A stretch of DNA of 64,000 bases from Microcoleus vaginatus WJT46-NPBG5. Lineage in GTDB: Bacteria > Cyanobacteriota > Cyanobacteriia > Cyanobacteriales > Oscillatoriaceae. The translations under genes and the position numbers were made by a program. This document shows positions 1 to 9,736 of this stretch, piece by piece (positions within the stretch are counted from its first letter, which is position 1; each line of letters starts with the position of its first letter). The notes under the pieces were generated by a model that saw nothing but the letters and a program-made list of their open reading frames with translations, did no database searches and was not told the DNA's origin. The stretch is taken from positions 26,053 to 90,052 of the forward strand of contig JAHHHM010000028.1 of NCBI GenBank assembly GCA_019359355.1. Reading direction: 5' to 3'.

Positions 1-308
1 CGCATCCCTTAATTAGTTGCTCTCACCAGCATTACTGCACCATCGCCCCAATGGAAGAAGTGGTGAGCCGGTTTTATGCTCGTTTTCTCACACGAGATCA
101 ACCCGGTGTGATTGGCAAATTAGGCACCAGTTTTGGCAACTACGGGGTTAGCTTAGAATCTATTGTTCAAACAGGAATGCGCGATCATTTAGCAGAAATT
201 GTCGTCGTTACGCACGATGTTCGGGAAGGGAATTTCCGACAGGCTTTAGAAGAAATTCGCACGCTAGATGCTGTAGATAGCATTCCCAGTATTTTGCGTG
301 TGCTTTAA
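1..308 (+). CDS. hom: Homoserine dehydrogenase, C-terminal part (5' end outside window)
   Basis: The reading frame is open from base 3 with no stop before 308, so this is the 3' end of a longer gene. The visible ~101 residues are a C-terminal ACT domain: FLTRDQPGVIGKLGTSFG followed by a pattern of two strands and helices, ending DSIPSILRVL. This matches the tail of cyanobacterial homoserine dehydrogenase, which makes homoserine from aspartate semialdehyde for threonine and methionine synthesis; the ACT domain is the usual site of threonine feedback. The Met at position 51 is internal to the domain boundary and is unlikely to be a real start. A hairpin at 553-608 lies downstream and would stop transcription from this gene and from convergent gatC. 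The catalytic and NAD-binding parts are not visible, so the call rests on the tail only. Confidence 0.85.
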   Translation, partial: HPLISCSHQHYCTIAPMEEVVSRFYARFLTRDQPGVIGKLGTSFGNYGVSLESIVQTGMRDHLAEIVVVTHDVREGNFRQALEEIRTLDAVDSIPSILRVL

Positions 309-362
309 CCGACAATACTAGGTTTTCAAGATGGGAGCATCCTATTTTTGTAAACTTGTCGT

Positions 363-379
363 GCGGGCATCTTGCCCGC
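363..379. repeat. 17-bp palindrome, GCGGGCA-TCT-TGCCCGC
   Basis: Perfect 7-bp inverted repeat with a 3-base loop, 55 bp after hom. Short GC-rich palindromes with this core are, from general knowledge, scattered in many filamentous cyanobacterial genomes. It may form a transcript 3'-end hairpin for hom but has no T-run. The rest of 309-552 shows no gene. Confidence 0.5.
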
Positions 380-552
380 TTCTCGTCCTCTGTGGAATTA
401 AGATAATCCCACTTCAATATTTTGGGCAATCTAAGATGCTCGTTTCAAGATAGGCTGCCGGCAAAAACCTGAAAAGCACACCATTAAGCGCTATCTACCC
501 CTTAACCTTATCTGCGGTTTTTCATCCCAAAAACTAAATATTTCCAACACGT

Positions 553-608
553 CAAAATGGGAGAAGAACAAACCTCACATTTTCGAGTTTTGTTCCTCTC
601 CCATTTTG
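553..608. terminator. Bidirectional terminator between hom and gatC
   Basis: About 20 bp of stem (CAAAATGGGAGAAGAACAAA against its near-complement ending at 608) with one mismatch, enclosing an 18-base loop. It sits between the convergent ends of hom (308) and gatC (643) and can serve both strands. Seen directly; termination itself is inferred. Confidence 0.75.
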
Positions 609-642
609 GTAATTACTAGCCAATTATTTTTGCCAGCAATCG

Positions 643-933
643 TTAACTTTCGCCAAGAATTTTCGGCACTTTGAAAAATTCACCCTCTTGATCAGGGGCG
701 CAGTTAAGGATTTCTTCGCGATAAGGATAGGGCTGAAGATCATCCGGTCGCGTTATATTGCTAACATCAATAACTCGCGTTGTCGGAGGCACATTCTCGG
801 TGTTGAGTTCGCTCAGTTGCTCAAAATAATCCAGAATGCTACCGAGTTGAGTGGTAAATTGCTCCTCTTCCTCGGCTGTGAGTTCTAATCTTGCCAGATG
901 AGCGACTTTGCGGACTTGATCGCGATCAATCAT
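643..933 (-). CDS. gatC: Glutamyl-/aspartyl-tRNA amidotransferase subunit C
   Basis: 96 residues, the normal GatC length. The N-terminus [20 protein letters not shown] is the family signature, and the middle carries the [17 protein letters not shown] segment in which the motif near RPD contacts GatA. GatC holds GatA and GatB together in the GatCAB complex, which converts Glu-tRNA(Gln) to Gln-tRNA(Gln) (and, where needed, Asp-tRNA(Asn)) in the cytoplasm. The window also has its own asnS at 37 kb, so the Asn route may not be needed here. ycf3 lies 89 bp upstream on the same strand, so co-transcription is possible. No strong Shine-Dalgarno site was seen before the ATG. Confidence 0.95.
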   Translation of the reverse strand: MIDRDQVRKVAHLARLELTAEEEEQFTTQLGSILDYFEQLSELNTENVPPTTRVIDVSNITRPDDLQPYPYREEILNCAPDQEGEFFKVPKILGES

Positions 934-1022
934 GTGAATCTTAAAGGTTGAATTTTGACTTTTAATCAGCTAGATTGCACAGGAATGGGGAATGGGTAAT
1001 AATCGGAACAATTTCCAATTCC

Positions 1023-1544
1023 CTAGAAATACACGTCCATCGTAGATCGCCCAGTTGTCTTCAGCCAGTTTTGAGCTTCGATGTAGTTATTGGGTGCGAT
1101 GCGAATTGCCCGCATCCAATACTCAGCAGCTTTCTGGTACATTTCTTCGGCTTCCTCATCTTGGCCTCCTTCCTTCGCTTTATCGCCGCGATAGTGATAA
1201 ATCACAGCAATATTGTTTAGGGCCTGGGGCAAGCGAGGGTTGAGTTCAAGGGCTTCGAGATAGTATTCCATTGCTTTATCCTGTTCACCGTTGCTGGTAT
1301 GGATCAGCCCGATGTTGTAGAGGATATAGCTGCGATCATAGGGATCTTCTTCCAGCTTCAGCGCTTCCAAGTAGTTTTCTAAAGCTTCTGCATATTCCCC
1401 ATCCGCCTGGGCAGACATCCCATCGCGGTAGTACGCGAAAGCTTCTTTCGCTTTTTGGTTGGTAGGCAGGATCTTCAGGATGATATCTGCCATCACCGTG
1501 AAGCTTTTGTCGATGAAGTTGTCGTTCCGTTGAGTTCTGGGCAT
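1023..1544 (-). CDS. ycf3: Photosystem I assembly protein Ycf3
   Basis: 173 residues, the standard length. The start [20 protein letters not shown] is the conserved Ycf3 N-terminus and fixes the start codon. Three TPR units follow (roughly residues 35-68, 72-105 and 120-153), including [20 protein letters not shown] and [16 protein letters not shown]. Ycf3 is a thylakoid-associated chaperone that binds newly made PsaA/PsaB during photosystem I assembly. It is transcribed away from the following small plus-strand ORF and toward gatC. With psaC also in the window (50.8 kb), two photosystem I functions are represented, though not in one operon. Confidence 0.96.
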   Translation of the reverse strand: MPRTQRNDNFIDKSFTVMADIILKILPTNQKAKEAFAYYRDGMSAQADGEYAEALENYLEALKLEEDPYDRSYILYNIGLIHTSNGEQDKAMEYYLEALELNPRLPQALNNIAVIYHYRGDKAKEGGQDEEAEEMYQKAAEYWMRAIRIAPNNYIEAQNWLKTTGRSTMDVYF

Positions 1545-1862
1545 AGGTTTGGGGCTACTAGCTCACATTAGCCTGTTAGGTGGTGCCGGCAATCACGCCT
1601 TTTAATGTAGCTTAGCGCCGATCTGTGGTTCTTGAGCGTTTTCGTTACATTCCCAGACGGTTGCCGGGTGCTTCTGCCAGATGGCCATTGCGATCGGCAT
1701 CACCTAGAGGGCAGCTTGTCGTCACACACTCTTTATCTTGAAATCACTGGTCTGTTAAAAACTTATCACATTCTTTAAAGCCTGAAATCACTGAATATGA
1801 TAGGTCAATCGTTCATACTGATAGTTAGGAAAAGGTACAAGACTGAATTGAGGAAACCCCCC

Positions 1863-1997
1863 ATGTTTTACACCCACACCGCCAAAAAAAGCTCTTTCTT
1901 GAAAATTGTCTACTCTAAGATTAAAGTCAACGGAAGAGAAGAGTTGGTGCCAATGGAGTTATATACAGATGGTTCTGTCAAACGCTGCGAATTCTAA
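1863..1997 (+). CDS. Small basic protein of unknown function (44 aa)
   Basis: The frame is open from 1797, but the ATG at 1863 follows a GAGG element (1850s) at suitable spacing and starts a plausible small protein: MFYTHTAKKSSFLKIVYSKI, then a polar segment ending ELYTDGSVKRCEF. It is lysine-rich with no membrane segment, signal peptide or cysteine motif. A perfect 15-bp hairpin with T-run lies 94 bp downstream, which supports a real transcription unit. I do not recognise the family; it reads like a short conserved cyanobacterial protein. The spacer 1545-1862 between it and ycf3 shows no other gene. Confidence 0.5.
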   Translation: MFYTHTAKKSSFLKIVYSKIKVNGREELVPMELYTDGSVKRCEF

Positions 1998-2090
1998 GGA
2001 TTAAAATTTAGAAAATGCAAAAAACGCAAAAATTTGCCTCCTTCCATTGGGGCGGGAGGATTAATCGCCCTCTAACCCTAAAATATCTGA

Positions 2091-2130
2091 AAAAATCATC
2101 CCCCGGTATAACTATCGGGGGATGATTTTT
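2091..2130. terminator. Strong Rho-independent terminator after the 44-aa ORF
   Basis: Perfect 15-bp stem (AAAAATCATCCCCCG at 2091-2105 with its complement at 2116-2130), 10-base loop, and U-run formed by the last five bases of the stem. The A-run on the left arm makes it usable in both directions. Confidence 0.85.
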
Positions 2131-2212
2131 AGGGTGAATAAAATTAATATACGCTCGACCTTATTTTAGAATAAACCCAGTAGATGGACTCCATAAGCTA
2201 GGAGTTGGTGGA

Positions 2213-4021
2213 ATGCGCTGGAATTCTGTTTATGGGAAATTGCTTAAATTTAAAAGGAGCAACCGGCACATAACAGGCACCATTGCCGGTTGCGCTATCC
2301 TTCTCTCACTTGTCTGGATTTTTAGCACATATCAGGTATTGCTTTCTATGACAACTCCTTCTCAACTGCTAACTGATCCATTTTTACAAATGCCGGCTGA
2401 AAATTCGGTACGAGTCGTTTGGTTTACTGAATTTGCCGGTTCCCGCCATACGGTTATTTATGGCAAAGATTTAAATAAAGAAGTGATCGCGACAACAACC
2501 CAGTTAAGCCGCACTCGTGAAGATAGCCGGTCACAAGTGAAAGGTCAAACTAAAGATAATCTTATTTTTACGCAGCCAACAATACGAAAAATCTGGCGGC
2601 ATGAAGTAAAAGTTGAGAATTTAATTCTTGGTGAACGGCTGCCGTATTATGTCGCTAGTGTTCGAGAAGATGGGGAGAAAATTGATAGTGCGGTCTTTAC
2701 CTTAAGATCAGCACCTTCTGAGAAACAAGCTTTAAAAATATTATTAACTTCCGATCACCAATTGATGCCAATGACGGCGGCTAATCTTGAGAAAGTTGTC
2801 GAAACTGTTGGTAAGGTAGACGCCATTTTTCACGCCGGCGATTTAGTAAATATTCCTGATCGTGCTTCAGAATGGTTTGATGATGATCGAGGTGGCGCGT
2901 TTTTTCCTTGTCTTCAAGGTCGCGCTCGCTATGAATTAGAAAAAAATGACGTTAAAACTGTTTATAAAGGCGGCGAATTAATTCAACACGCCCCACTATT
3001 TACAACAATTGGAAATCATGAAGTTATGGGACGCTTTTCGATGGAGAGCAGTCTCAATGAGCAGTTGTATGATGCTTATCCTCGCACAGCCGCTCAACAA
3101 CTCTACCCAACTGAAGATGAAACAGGGTTGAAAAATAATTCTTTTAATACGGATACTTACGAAGAGATTTTTACACTACCGGAAAGTCATAAGGGTAGAA
3201 AAAAATATTATGCTGTTACGTTTGGAGATGTGCGGTTGGTGGTTCCTTTTATCACGAATGTCTGGCGAATTGAAAGCCTAAATGCTGATGCGAAGGGAAG
3301 ATATCGAGAACGAGAGCAAGATTTAAATAATCCGGCTGCTTGGGGATATGGACAGCATATTCCTGAGCCAATTGTCAAGGGAAGTGTTCAATATAATTGG
3401 TTAGAAAAAGAGCTGAATAGTCCGGAGTTTAAGCAGGCAAAATACAAGATTGTGATGTTTCACCATCCGCCGCATACGCTTGGGGGAAATATCGTGCCGG
3501 CATATACAGATCCCGTGCAGATTATTGAGCGTAATGCGGATGGAAATATTCAGGCAATCCGCTATGAATATCCGAAGGAGGCTGATTATATTATTCGGGA
3601 TGTTGTACCGTTGCTAGAGGCTGCCGGCGTGCAGTTGGTATTTTATGGACACTCGCATTTATGGAATCGTTTTATTAATTCTCAGGGAATGCACTTTTTA
3701 GAAACCTCAAATGTCGGGAATTCTTACGGCGCGGCAGTTGCAGAAAAGCCGCGAAAAGTACCCGCCGGCTATCAGGAAGACTATGCAGCAACCGGCAATC
3801 CCAATGGGTTAGAGCCGGTGATGCCAACAATTGCGCCAATTTTAGATGAAAATGGGCAGCCGGTGCCTTACATTGCCAGTAATGATCTAACAGTTTTTAG
3901 TATTTTAGAGACGGGTGCCGGTGTAGTGAGCAGTTATTACTTTGATACGCGCTTGCCGCAATCCCAAGTGGTGAAATTTGATGAATTTAAGCTTAAGGTG
4001 CCGGCTATAACTCAACAATAG
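2213..4021 (+). CDS. Membrane-anchored calcineurin-like metallophosphoesterase
   Basis: 602 residues. An uncleaved N-terminal anchor (about 22-45, AGCAILLSLVWIFSTYQVLL) is followed by a beta-rich domain like the N-terminal domain of purple acid phosphatases (about 60-165) and a metallophosphoesterase domain. Metal-ligand motifs are visible in order: a DHQ variant of the first Asp motif near 182, GDLVNI near 206, GNHEVMG near 267, MFHHPPH near 420 and GHSHLW near 485. The family hydrolyses phosphate mono- or diesters with two metals; the substrate is unknown. The orientation suggests the catalytic part is periplasmic. AGGAG lies 8 bp before the ATG. It is flanked by a terminator upstream and a convergent TPR gene downstream, so it is probably monocistronic. 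Confidence 0.8.
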   Translation: MRWNSVYGKLLKFKRSNRHITGTIAGCAILLSLVWIFSTYQVLLSMTTPSQLLTDPFLQMPAENSVRVVWFTEFAGSRHTVIYGKDLNKEVIATTTQLSRTREDSRSQVKGQTKDNLIFTQPTIRKIWRHEVKVENLILGERLPYYVASVREDGEKIDSAVFTLRSAPSEKQALKILLTSDHQLMPMTAANLEKVVETVGKVDAIFHAGDLVNIPDRASEWFDDDRGGAFFPCLQGRARYELEKNDVKTVYKGGELIQHAPLFTTIGNHEVMGRFSMESSLNEQLYDAYPRTAAQQLYPTEDETGLKNNSFNTDTYEEIFTLPESHKGRKKYYAVTFGDVRLVVPFITNVWRIESLNADAKGRYREREQDLNNPAAWGYGQHIPEPIVKGSVQYNWLEKELNSPEFKQAKYKIVMFHHPPHTLGGNIVPAYTDPVQIIERNADGNIQAIRYEYPKEADYIIRDVVPLLEAAGVQLVFYGHSHLWNRFINSQGMHFLETSNVGNSYGAAVAEKPRKVPAGYQEDYAATGNPNGLEPVMPTIAPILDENGQPVPYIASNDLTVFSILETGAGVVSSYYFDTRLPQSQVVKFDEFKLKVPAITQQ

Positions 4022-4144
4022 GGAAAATAAAGGAATGAGGGGAAGCTTTTATAATGACTTCGGGTGATTTGAGAAAATATAAGTGTGAAAGCAGTGCCGG
4101 TTAAAATTAATCAATTGCAAGCTTATGATTTCACTAGGCAAATT

Positions 4145-5149
4145 TTATGAATTAATAAATTCGCCTTCAGAAAGCAAGTCTTCTAGATTACTTAAATCTT
4201 CTTTTTCCCAAGTAGAATTTAAGGTAGTATTAAAGTATTCTCCCCCATGATTCTGCTCAACTCGCGGAGCTTCTTTAGAATAAGTTTTCGCCTCAGAAGT
4301 CCCGCGCTGAGCTTGGTAGTAGGTATAAGCTTCAGCATTAATACACATGACGTGATAAAAATCTTTATTCGCCCCAGGTTCATCTCCCAATTTATAACGG
4401 GCTAACCCTCGATTCATATAAGCTTTGGCATAGGTGGGATCGATCACCACCGCTTGATTGTAATCTTCAATTGCTCCGCCGTAATCTCCTAATTTAGCTC
4501 GAACACACCCTCGATTGTAGTAAGCATAAACGTTTTTTGGATCAATCAGCAAAGCTTGATCGTAATCGTTAATCGCTTGTTGATAATCTTTTAAGTGATA
4601 ATAAGAAAGACCACGATTAATATAAGCTTTGATATATTTTGCATTTAAATGCAAAGTTCGCTCGAAATCTGAAATTGCGGCTTGTTTATCTCCCAAAAGA
4701 TAGTAAGCCCGCCCACGATTGTAATAAAACTTGTAGTTATTGGGATTAATGGCTATTGATCGCTCGTAATCTTGAATCGCAGATTCGTATTCCCCTAGAT
4801 GAGCAAAAGCTAGTCCCCGGTTGTTATAACCGGCCTCCAAATTATAATTGTTAGCAATCGCTCGATTAAAATCTTCAATGGCTTGCTGATGCTCGCCCAA
4901 TTTTCGCCAAGCATTCCCCCGATAAAAATAAGTTTTAGACAGTTTAGCATTGAGATACAAGGCTTTATTAAAATCTTCAATCGCCTTTTCATAGTCTTGT
5001 AAATAATAATAAGCAAGACCCCGCTGATGGTACGCTCTAACTGCTCCCGGTTGCAGATCCAGCGTCTGGTTGAAGTCGTCAATGGCTCCCCAGTAGTTGC
5101 CCAAACGGGCTTTGTGTAAGCCTTGTTCATACAATTGTTTTGCCGACAT
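4145..5149 (-). CDS. Eight-unit TPR protein
   Basis: 334 residues. Eight consecutive 34-residue tetratricopeptide units cover residues 1 to about 275, each with the G-Y/A pattern (for example AYHQRGLAYYYLQDYEKAIE). The last ~55 residues are polar and acidic, without a recognisable fold. No signal peptide or membrane segment, so it is probably a soluble protein-protein scaffold. GAGGAG lies 6-11 bases before the ATG. No partner gene is adjacent: it is convergent with the phosphoesterase and divergent from valS across a 379-bp spacer (5150-5528) in which I see no gene or clear RNA. Function unknown beyond scaffold. Confidence 0.8.
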   Translation of the reverse strand: MSAKQLYEQGLHKARLGNYWGAIDDFNQTLDLQPGAVRAYHQRGLAYYYLQDYEKAIEDFNKALYLNAKLSKTYFYRGNAWRKLGEHQQAIEDFNRAIANNYNLEAGYNNRGLAFAHLGEYESAIQDYERSIAINPNNYKFYYNRGRAYYLLGDKQAAISDFERTLHLNAKYIKAYINRGLSYYHLKDYQQAINDYDQALLIDPKNVYAYYNRGCVRAKLGDYGGAIEDYNQAVVIDPTYAKAYMNRGLARYKLGDEPGANKDFYHVMCINAEAYTYYQAQRGTSEAKTYSKEAPRVEQNHGGEYFNTTLNSTWEKEDLSNLEDLLSEGEFINS

Positions 5150-5528
5150 ACGGATCTCCTCTAATAAGTTTTATCGGTAACAAGATAAATTTTTTATGTT
5201 AAACTCTATAAACAATTTTAGCAAAAATTTTTATAGTTCGGGATGAAGCCTTCCTCAAGAAAATTTTAAAACCTTGCAAAACAAAGCGTTGAATGAAAAA
5301 GATTGAGAGCGAGGTTTTCACGAAAAGAAACGGATGACTGACCTTAAGCGAGTGTTCGGATTGAGTAAAAGATGCCCTGGAAATTGCGGGGCCGGCACAA
5401 GAAATTCCAACTTTACCATCCCACGCTTCATCCGCCAGTTGCTCTCACTCCCCATCGGCGCGCGAGAGACGCCCTATCCTCAGCCCTATGGCACAATCTT
5501 ATAAAGAAACCCTGCCCTTTCTCCACTG

Positions 5529-8267
5529 ATGACTCCAACCCTCCCCCCTCAATACGATCCAGCAACCACAGAAGCCAAGTGGCAAAAATTCTGGGAAGAA
5601 AATCAAGTATTCAAAGCTGATCCCAATCATCCGGGCGAACCCTACTGCATCATGATTCCGCCGCCAAACGTCACCGGCAGCTTGCACCTGGGCCACACCC
5701 TCGGCGATACGATTATGGATATCCTCGTGCGCTACCACCGCATGAAAGGACGCAATACCCTGTGGCTGCCGGGAACCGATCACGCCAGTATTGCCGTACA
5801 AACGATTCTGGAAAAACAGCTCAAGGAAGAAGGTAAAACCCGCTACGATTTGGGGCGTGAACAATTCTTAGAACGGGCTTGGGCGTGGAAAGCAAAATCC
5901 AAGGGGACAATTGTTGGCCAGCTGCGCCGGCTAGGTGTGTCAGTCGATTGGTCACGGGAACGCTTCACAATGGATGAAGGCTTATGCCAAGCTGTTTCAC
6001 AAGCATTCGTCCAACTCTACGAACAAGGGCTGATCTATCGCGGCAATTATCTCGTGAACTGGTGCCCAGAGTCCCAGTCTGCCGTCTCTGATTTGGAAGT
6101 GGAAAATAAGGAAGTTAAAGGCAATCTCTGGCACTTCCGCTATCCCCTCAGCGACGATTCTGGCTACCTAGAAGTAGCGACAACTCGCCCGGAAACGATG
6201 CTGGGAGATACTGCTGTTGCTGTTAATCCCAACGATGATCGCTACAAACATTTAATCGGAAAAACCCTGACGCTGCCGATTATGGGGCGAGAAATTCCGA
6301 TTATTGCTGATGAATTAGTCGATCCCGAATTCGGCACCGGCTGCGTCAAAGTCACGCCGGCACATGACCCCAATGACTTTGAAATGGGCCAGCGCCATCA
6401 ACTGCCGTTCATCAATATTATGAACAAAGATGGCTCCTTAAACGAGAATGCCGGCCCATTCCAAGGACAACCCCGCTTTACTGCCCGAAAAAATGTCGTC
6501 AAGCGGCTAGAAGAAGACGGCGTGCTCGTCAAAATCGAGGATTACAACCACAGCGTCCCTTACAGTGATCGGGGGAAGGTGCCGGTGGAACCCCTCCTCT
6601 CCACCCAGTGGTTTGTCAAAATTCGCCCCCTGGCAGACAAGGCGCTAGACTCCCTAGACAACCAAAAGTCCCCAGAATTTGTGCCCCAGCGCTGGACAAA
6701 AGTTTACCGCGACTGGCTAGTGAAAATAAAAGATTGGTGCATTTCCCGGCAGCTGTGGTGGGGACATCAAATCCCCGCCTGGTATGTCGTTAGCGAAACC
6801 GGCGGCGAAATCACCGACAGCACCCCCTTTGTCGTGGGACGAAATGAAGCCGAGGCGCGAGAAAAAGCAACCTCACAATTCGGGGAAAATGTCAAGTTAG
6901 AGCAAGACCCTGATGTTCTCGATACTTGGTTTTCTTCCGGACTTTGGCCCTTTTCAACCTTGGGTTGGCCAGAACAAACCCCTGATCTCGCGGCTTACTA
7001 TCCCACTGCTACCCTCGTCACGGGCTTTGATATCATCTTTTTCTGGGTTGCCCGGATGACGATGATGGCAGGACATTTTACCGATCAAATGCCGTTTAAA
7101 GACGTTTATATTCACGGCTTAGTGCTGGATGAAAACGGCAAGAAAATGTCAAAATCGGCCAATAATGGCATTGATCCGCTGTTGCTAATAGATAAATACG
7201 GAACCGATGCCTTGCGCTATTCCTTGGTGCGAGAAGTTGCTGGTGCCGGCCAAGATATCCGGCTGGAATATAATCGCAAAAAACAAGAGTCGGCAACCGT
7301 AGAAGCCTCTCGCAACTTCACCAATAAGTTGTGGAATGCCGCTCGGTTTGTGATGATGAATTTAGATGGGCAAACACCTCAACAATTAGGCCAGCCGGCA
7401 ACAGATGCTCTAGAATTGTCAGATCGCTGGATTCTGTCTCGCTATCATCAAATGGTGCGACAAATCGGCAATTCCATTGAAAATTACGGCATCGGAGAAG
7501 CTGCAAAAGCACTCTATGAATTCTTCTGGGGCGATTTCTGCGATTGGTATATTGAGCTAGTGAAGTCGCGTTTACAAGGTGAAGATACAGCCTCGCGGCG
7601 AGTGGCGCAGCAAACCCTAGCAGTCGTTTTGGAAGGAATTTTAAAACTGCTGCATCCCTTTATGCCTCACATTACCGAGGAAGTTTGGCACACCTTAACG
7701 CAAGTCGGTGAAAATCAAACGCTAGCCTTACAAATCTATCCAGAGGTTGATGCAACTTTGCTCAATCTAGAGTTAGAGTCAGATTTTGCTCTGCTCATGG
7801 AGACAATCCGCACAGTTCGCAATCTTCGCGCTGAAGCGGATATCAAGCCGGCGGTGAAAGTATCGGCGATTTTACAAAGTGAAAGTGAGCGCGAACGGCA
7901 TATCCTCACATTAGGGCAATCTTACATTCAAGATTTAGCGAAGGTTGAAAACTTAACTATCGCTGAAACCATTGATTCCGATTCTCTCCAAAGTCAAGAA
8001 GGAGAAGGCGGCTCAATTGCGGGTGTAGTTGGAACCGTTCAAGTTGTCATTCCTTTAGCCGGCGTTGTCGATGTTGCGGCACTGCGATCTAAGTTAGAGA
8101 AAAGTTTGGGGAAAGTAGAAGCAGAAGCCAAATCTTTAGCCGGTCGCCTGAGTAATTCCGCATTTGTTGATAATGCTAAACCAGAAGTGGTGCAGGGAGC
8201 GCGGGATGCACTAGCAGAAGCCGAGAAACAGGTGGAAATTTTGCAGAGCCGGCTCAATAACCTCTAG
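5529..8267 (+). CDS. valS: Valyl-tRNA synthetase
   Basis: 912 residues, normal for bacterial ValRS. Class I signature HLGH is at residues 53-56 within [17 protein letters not shown], the editing (CP1) domain contains [15 protein letters not shown], and KMSKS is near residue 540. The anticodon-binding domain is followed by the C-terminal coiled coil (from about 845, [20 protein letters not shown]) typical of ValRS. It charges tRNA(Val) in the cytoplasm and edits Thr-tRNA(Val). The start gives the family's normal N-terminus ([20 protein letters not shown]). No strong ribosome-binding site was seen. A hairpin follows at 8311-8351. Confidence 0.97.
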   Translation: MTPTLPPQYDPATTEAKWQKFWEENQVFKADPNHPGEPYCIMIPPPNVTGSLHLGHTLGDTIMDILVRYHRMKGRNTLWLPGTDHASIAVQTILEKQLKEEGKTRYDLGREQFLERAWAWKAKSKGTIVGQLRRLGVSVDWSRERFTMDEGLCQAVSQAFVQLYEQGLIYRGNYLVNWCPESQSAVSDLEVENKEVKGNLWHFRYPLSDDSGYLEVATTRPETMLGDTAVAVNPNDDRYKHLIGKTLTLPIMGREIPIIADELVDPEFGTGCVKVTPAHDPNDFEMGQRHQLPFINIMNKDGSLNENAGPFQGQPRFTARKNVVKRLEEDGVLVKIEDYNHSVPYSDRGKVPVEPLLSTQWFVKIRPLADKALDSLDNQKSPEFVPQRWTKVYRDWLVKIKDWCISRQLWWGHQIPAWYVVSETGGEITDSTPFVVGRNEAEAREKATSQFGENVKLEQDPDVLDTWFSSGLWPFSTLGWPEQTPDLAAYYPTATLVTGFDIIFFWVARMTMMAGHFTDQMPFKDVYIHGLVLDENGKKMSKSANNGIDPLLLIDKYGTDALRYSLVREVAGAGQDIRLEYNRKKQESATVEASRNFTNKLWNAARFVMMNLDGQTPQQLGQPATDALELSDRWILSRYHQMVRQIGNSIENYGIGEAAKALYEFFWGDFCDWYIELVKSRLQGEDTASRRVAQQTLAVVLEGILKLLHPFMPHITEEVWHTLTQVGENQTLALQIYPEVDATLLNLELESDFALLMETIRTVRNLRAEADIKPAVKVSAILQSESERERHILTLGQSYIQDLAKVENLTIAETIDSDSLQSQEGEGGSIAGVVGTVQVVIPLAGVVDVAALRSKLEKSLGKVEAEAKSLAGRLSNSAFVDNAKPEVVQGARDALAEAEKQVEILQSRLNNL

Positions 8268-8310
8268 CAATAGTATCTAGTAGTAGCTCCTGAGAGCTTA
8301 AATGTTTTGT

Positions 8311-8351
8311 CAAGGTGCCTCCGCGCAAATCCTGTGCCGGTTGGCACCTTG
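8311..8351 (+). terminator. Hairpin downstream of valS
   Basis: Perfect 9-bp stem CAAGGTGCC (8311-8319) / GGCACCTTG (8343-8351) with a 23-base loop, 44 bp after valS. No T-run, so Rho-independent termination is uncertain; it could also stabilise the 3' end. Confidence 0.45.
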
Positions 8352-8428
8352 AAACTTACCAATTTCCTCAAATATAAATGAGCGCTAAGCAAAAAGTTAA
8401 AAATATAACCGAGCGAGAGAATTAGTTA

Positions 8429-8893
8429 ATGCTGTATTTAGCTCAGGTGCAAAGAAAAGGGTTCTTAGGTAAAGCCGGCATCCGACTTTTGGCTCGCCAA
8501 AAATCAGAAGACACTTGGGCACTTGTTCCCGGTGAAGACATTATATTTTTAACAGAACCCAGCGCTTTAACCGATGGTTTCCTTGTTTTGATCGAGCTTT
8601 CTCCCACGCGCCAAATTGTCAAAATTCAAGAAGCTGTTCCTTGGATTTTGGATTTAGTTCAGCAATATCTAAGCAAAGGCTTTTCGCCGGCATTCTTACA
8701 GCAAGAAGCTGAGCGAGTTGAACACTGGCGGCAGTCCCTCACCTTACAAAGTCAGGATCTTGCCCGTCGCACCATAGAACTTGAAGCGCGTCGCGAACAA
8801 ATTCAAGAGTTAGAAGAACAACTCAAACAGCAAAAACGGACACTGGAATTGCTTGCGGCTCAGTTACAAGCGAGAGGAAATTCCGCATCGTGA
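8429..8893 (+). CDS. Conserved-type protein with C-terminal coiled coil, function unknown
   Basis: 154 residues. The N-terminal ~75 residues form a beta-rich segment (MLYLAQVQRKGFLGKAGIRL then DTWALVPGEDIIFLTEP). The second half, from about 88, is a long charged helix likely to be a coiled coil (LEARREQIQELEEQLKQQKR). No signal peptide, membrane segment or catalytic motif. It follows valS by 161 bp in the same direction but a hairpin separates them, so it is probably independently transcribed. I do not recognise a named family; the composition matches small cyanobacterial proteins of unknown role. Confidence 0.7.
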   Translation: MLYLAQVQRKGFLGKAGIRLLARQKSEDTWALVPGEDIIFLTEPSALTDGFLVLIELSPTRQIVKIQEAVPWILDLVQQYLSKGFSPAFLQQEAERVEHWRQSLTLQSQDLARRTIELEARREQIQELEEQLKQQKRTLELLAAQLQARGNSAS

Positions 8894-9192
8894 GTCTGTC
8901 GAGATGAAGCCGGCATTTGAAAATTAGGATTTATTTCTTTCAGCCTTCAGAAATTTTTATTAACTAATGTGAAATATTTTTACTTAATCTCGATGAATTA
9001 TATAATATAAAATCGCAAACTCCGTAGACAAAAATATTTAAACAAATAAACGATTAAAAATTAAATTATGCAGTTATTAAATGCAATCGCGGTAAAAATT
9101 GCATAATGTCTGCTTTTTTTATTCTACATTCTTGTCGGTTGCTTTTAGAGTAAGTGAAATGTCTTATTTTATGAACGGCAAGGATAGGATTT

Positions 9193-9468
9193 ATAGAGCG
9201 GTTGATTAAAGGGCTGCATGAGTTTCATGCTAACTATGAAGGCACGCCCCTGTTAAATGTCACGATTCAAGAAAATGTCTTGACTCAAATAGATAATTTG
9301 CGAACTTATCCGGTTATTCGTGCTAAACTGCGTGCCCATCAAATCCAGATTCACGCTTGGGTTTATAAAATTGAGACGGGAGAAGTTTTTGCTTACAATG
9401 CCTTTGATGCTCAGTTTGAGCCGCTTGATAAGCAGTTATCCGGCATCTTTGAATTGTGCCCGTGCTGA
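9193..9468 (+). pseudogene. Beta-carbonic anhydrase remnant: start lost, zinc site deleted
   Basis: The frame from 9193 reads I-E-R-L-I-K-G-L-H-E-F-H-A-N-Y, which resembles the N-terminus of cyanobacterial IcfA/CcaA-type beta-carbonic anhydrases (M-x-R-L-I-x-G-L). It then jumps directly to EGTPLLNVTIQENVLTQ, which belongs near residue 160 of such enzymes, and continues with HAWVYKIETGEVFAYN to a stop. The whole zinc domain (CxDSR and HxxC) is absent. The expected ATG is ATA at 9193-9195, after an AAGGATAGGA stretch that looks like its former ribosome-binding site. A TTG at 9202 could still start 88 residues, but these would have no active site. The spacer 8894-9192 has no other gene. Confidence 0.75.
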
Positions 9469-9658
9469 TATGGCAGCGATGCAGTTAGAATCGATTTCAT
9501 CGATGTCGCTGAGTTTAACTTAACGAAGATGGCAACAAGTTAGCCAGTGAGAGAATAGGTTGATATTTTGGTTTTTAACCGTAGATGATAGCGCAGCGTG
9601 CCGCAGGCATAAGCAGATAAACGCAGATGAGGCTAACCGGCAAATAAATTAAAAGGTA

Positions 9659-9683
9659 GGCTTTGCATAGTTTGTGCAAAGCC
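9659..9683 (-). terminator. Terminator of the ABC1 kinase gene
   Basis: 9-bp perfect stem GGCTTTGCA/TGCAAAGCC with a 7-base loop, 54 bp beyond the stop codon of the minus-strand kinase gene. On the minus strand it is followed by TACCTTTTAATTT. The stretch 9469-9658 holds nothing else recognisable. Confidence 0.6.
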
Positions 9684-9736
9684 AGTGTTGAAGGTTGTAG
9701 AACAAGAAAATGAACAGTTAGCACTGTTGATTTTAG

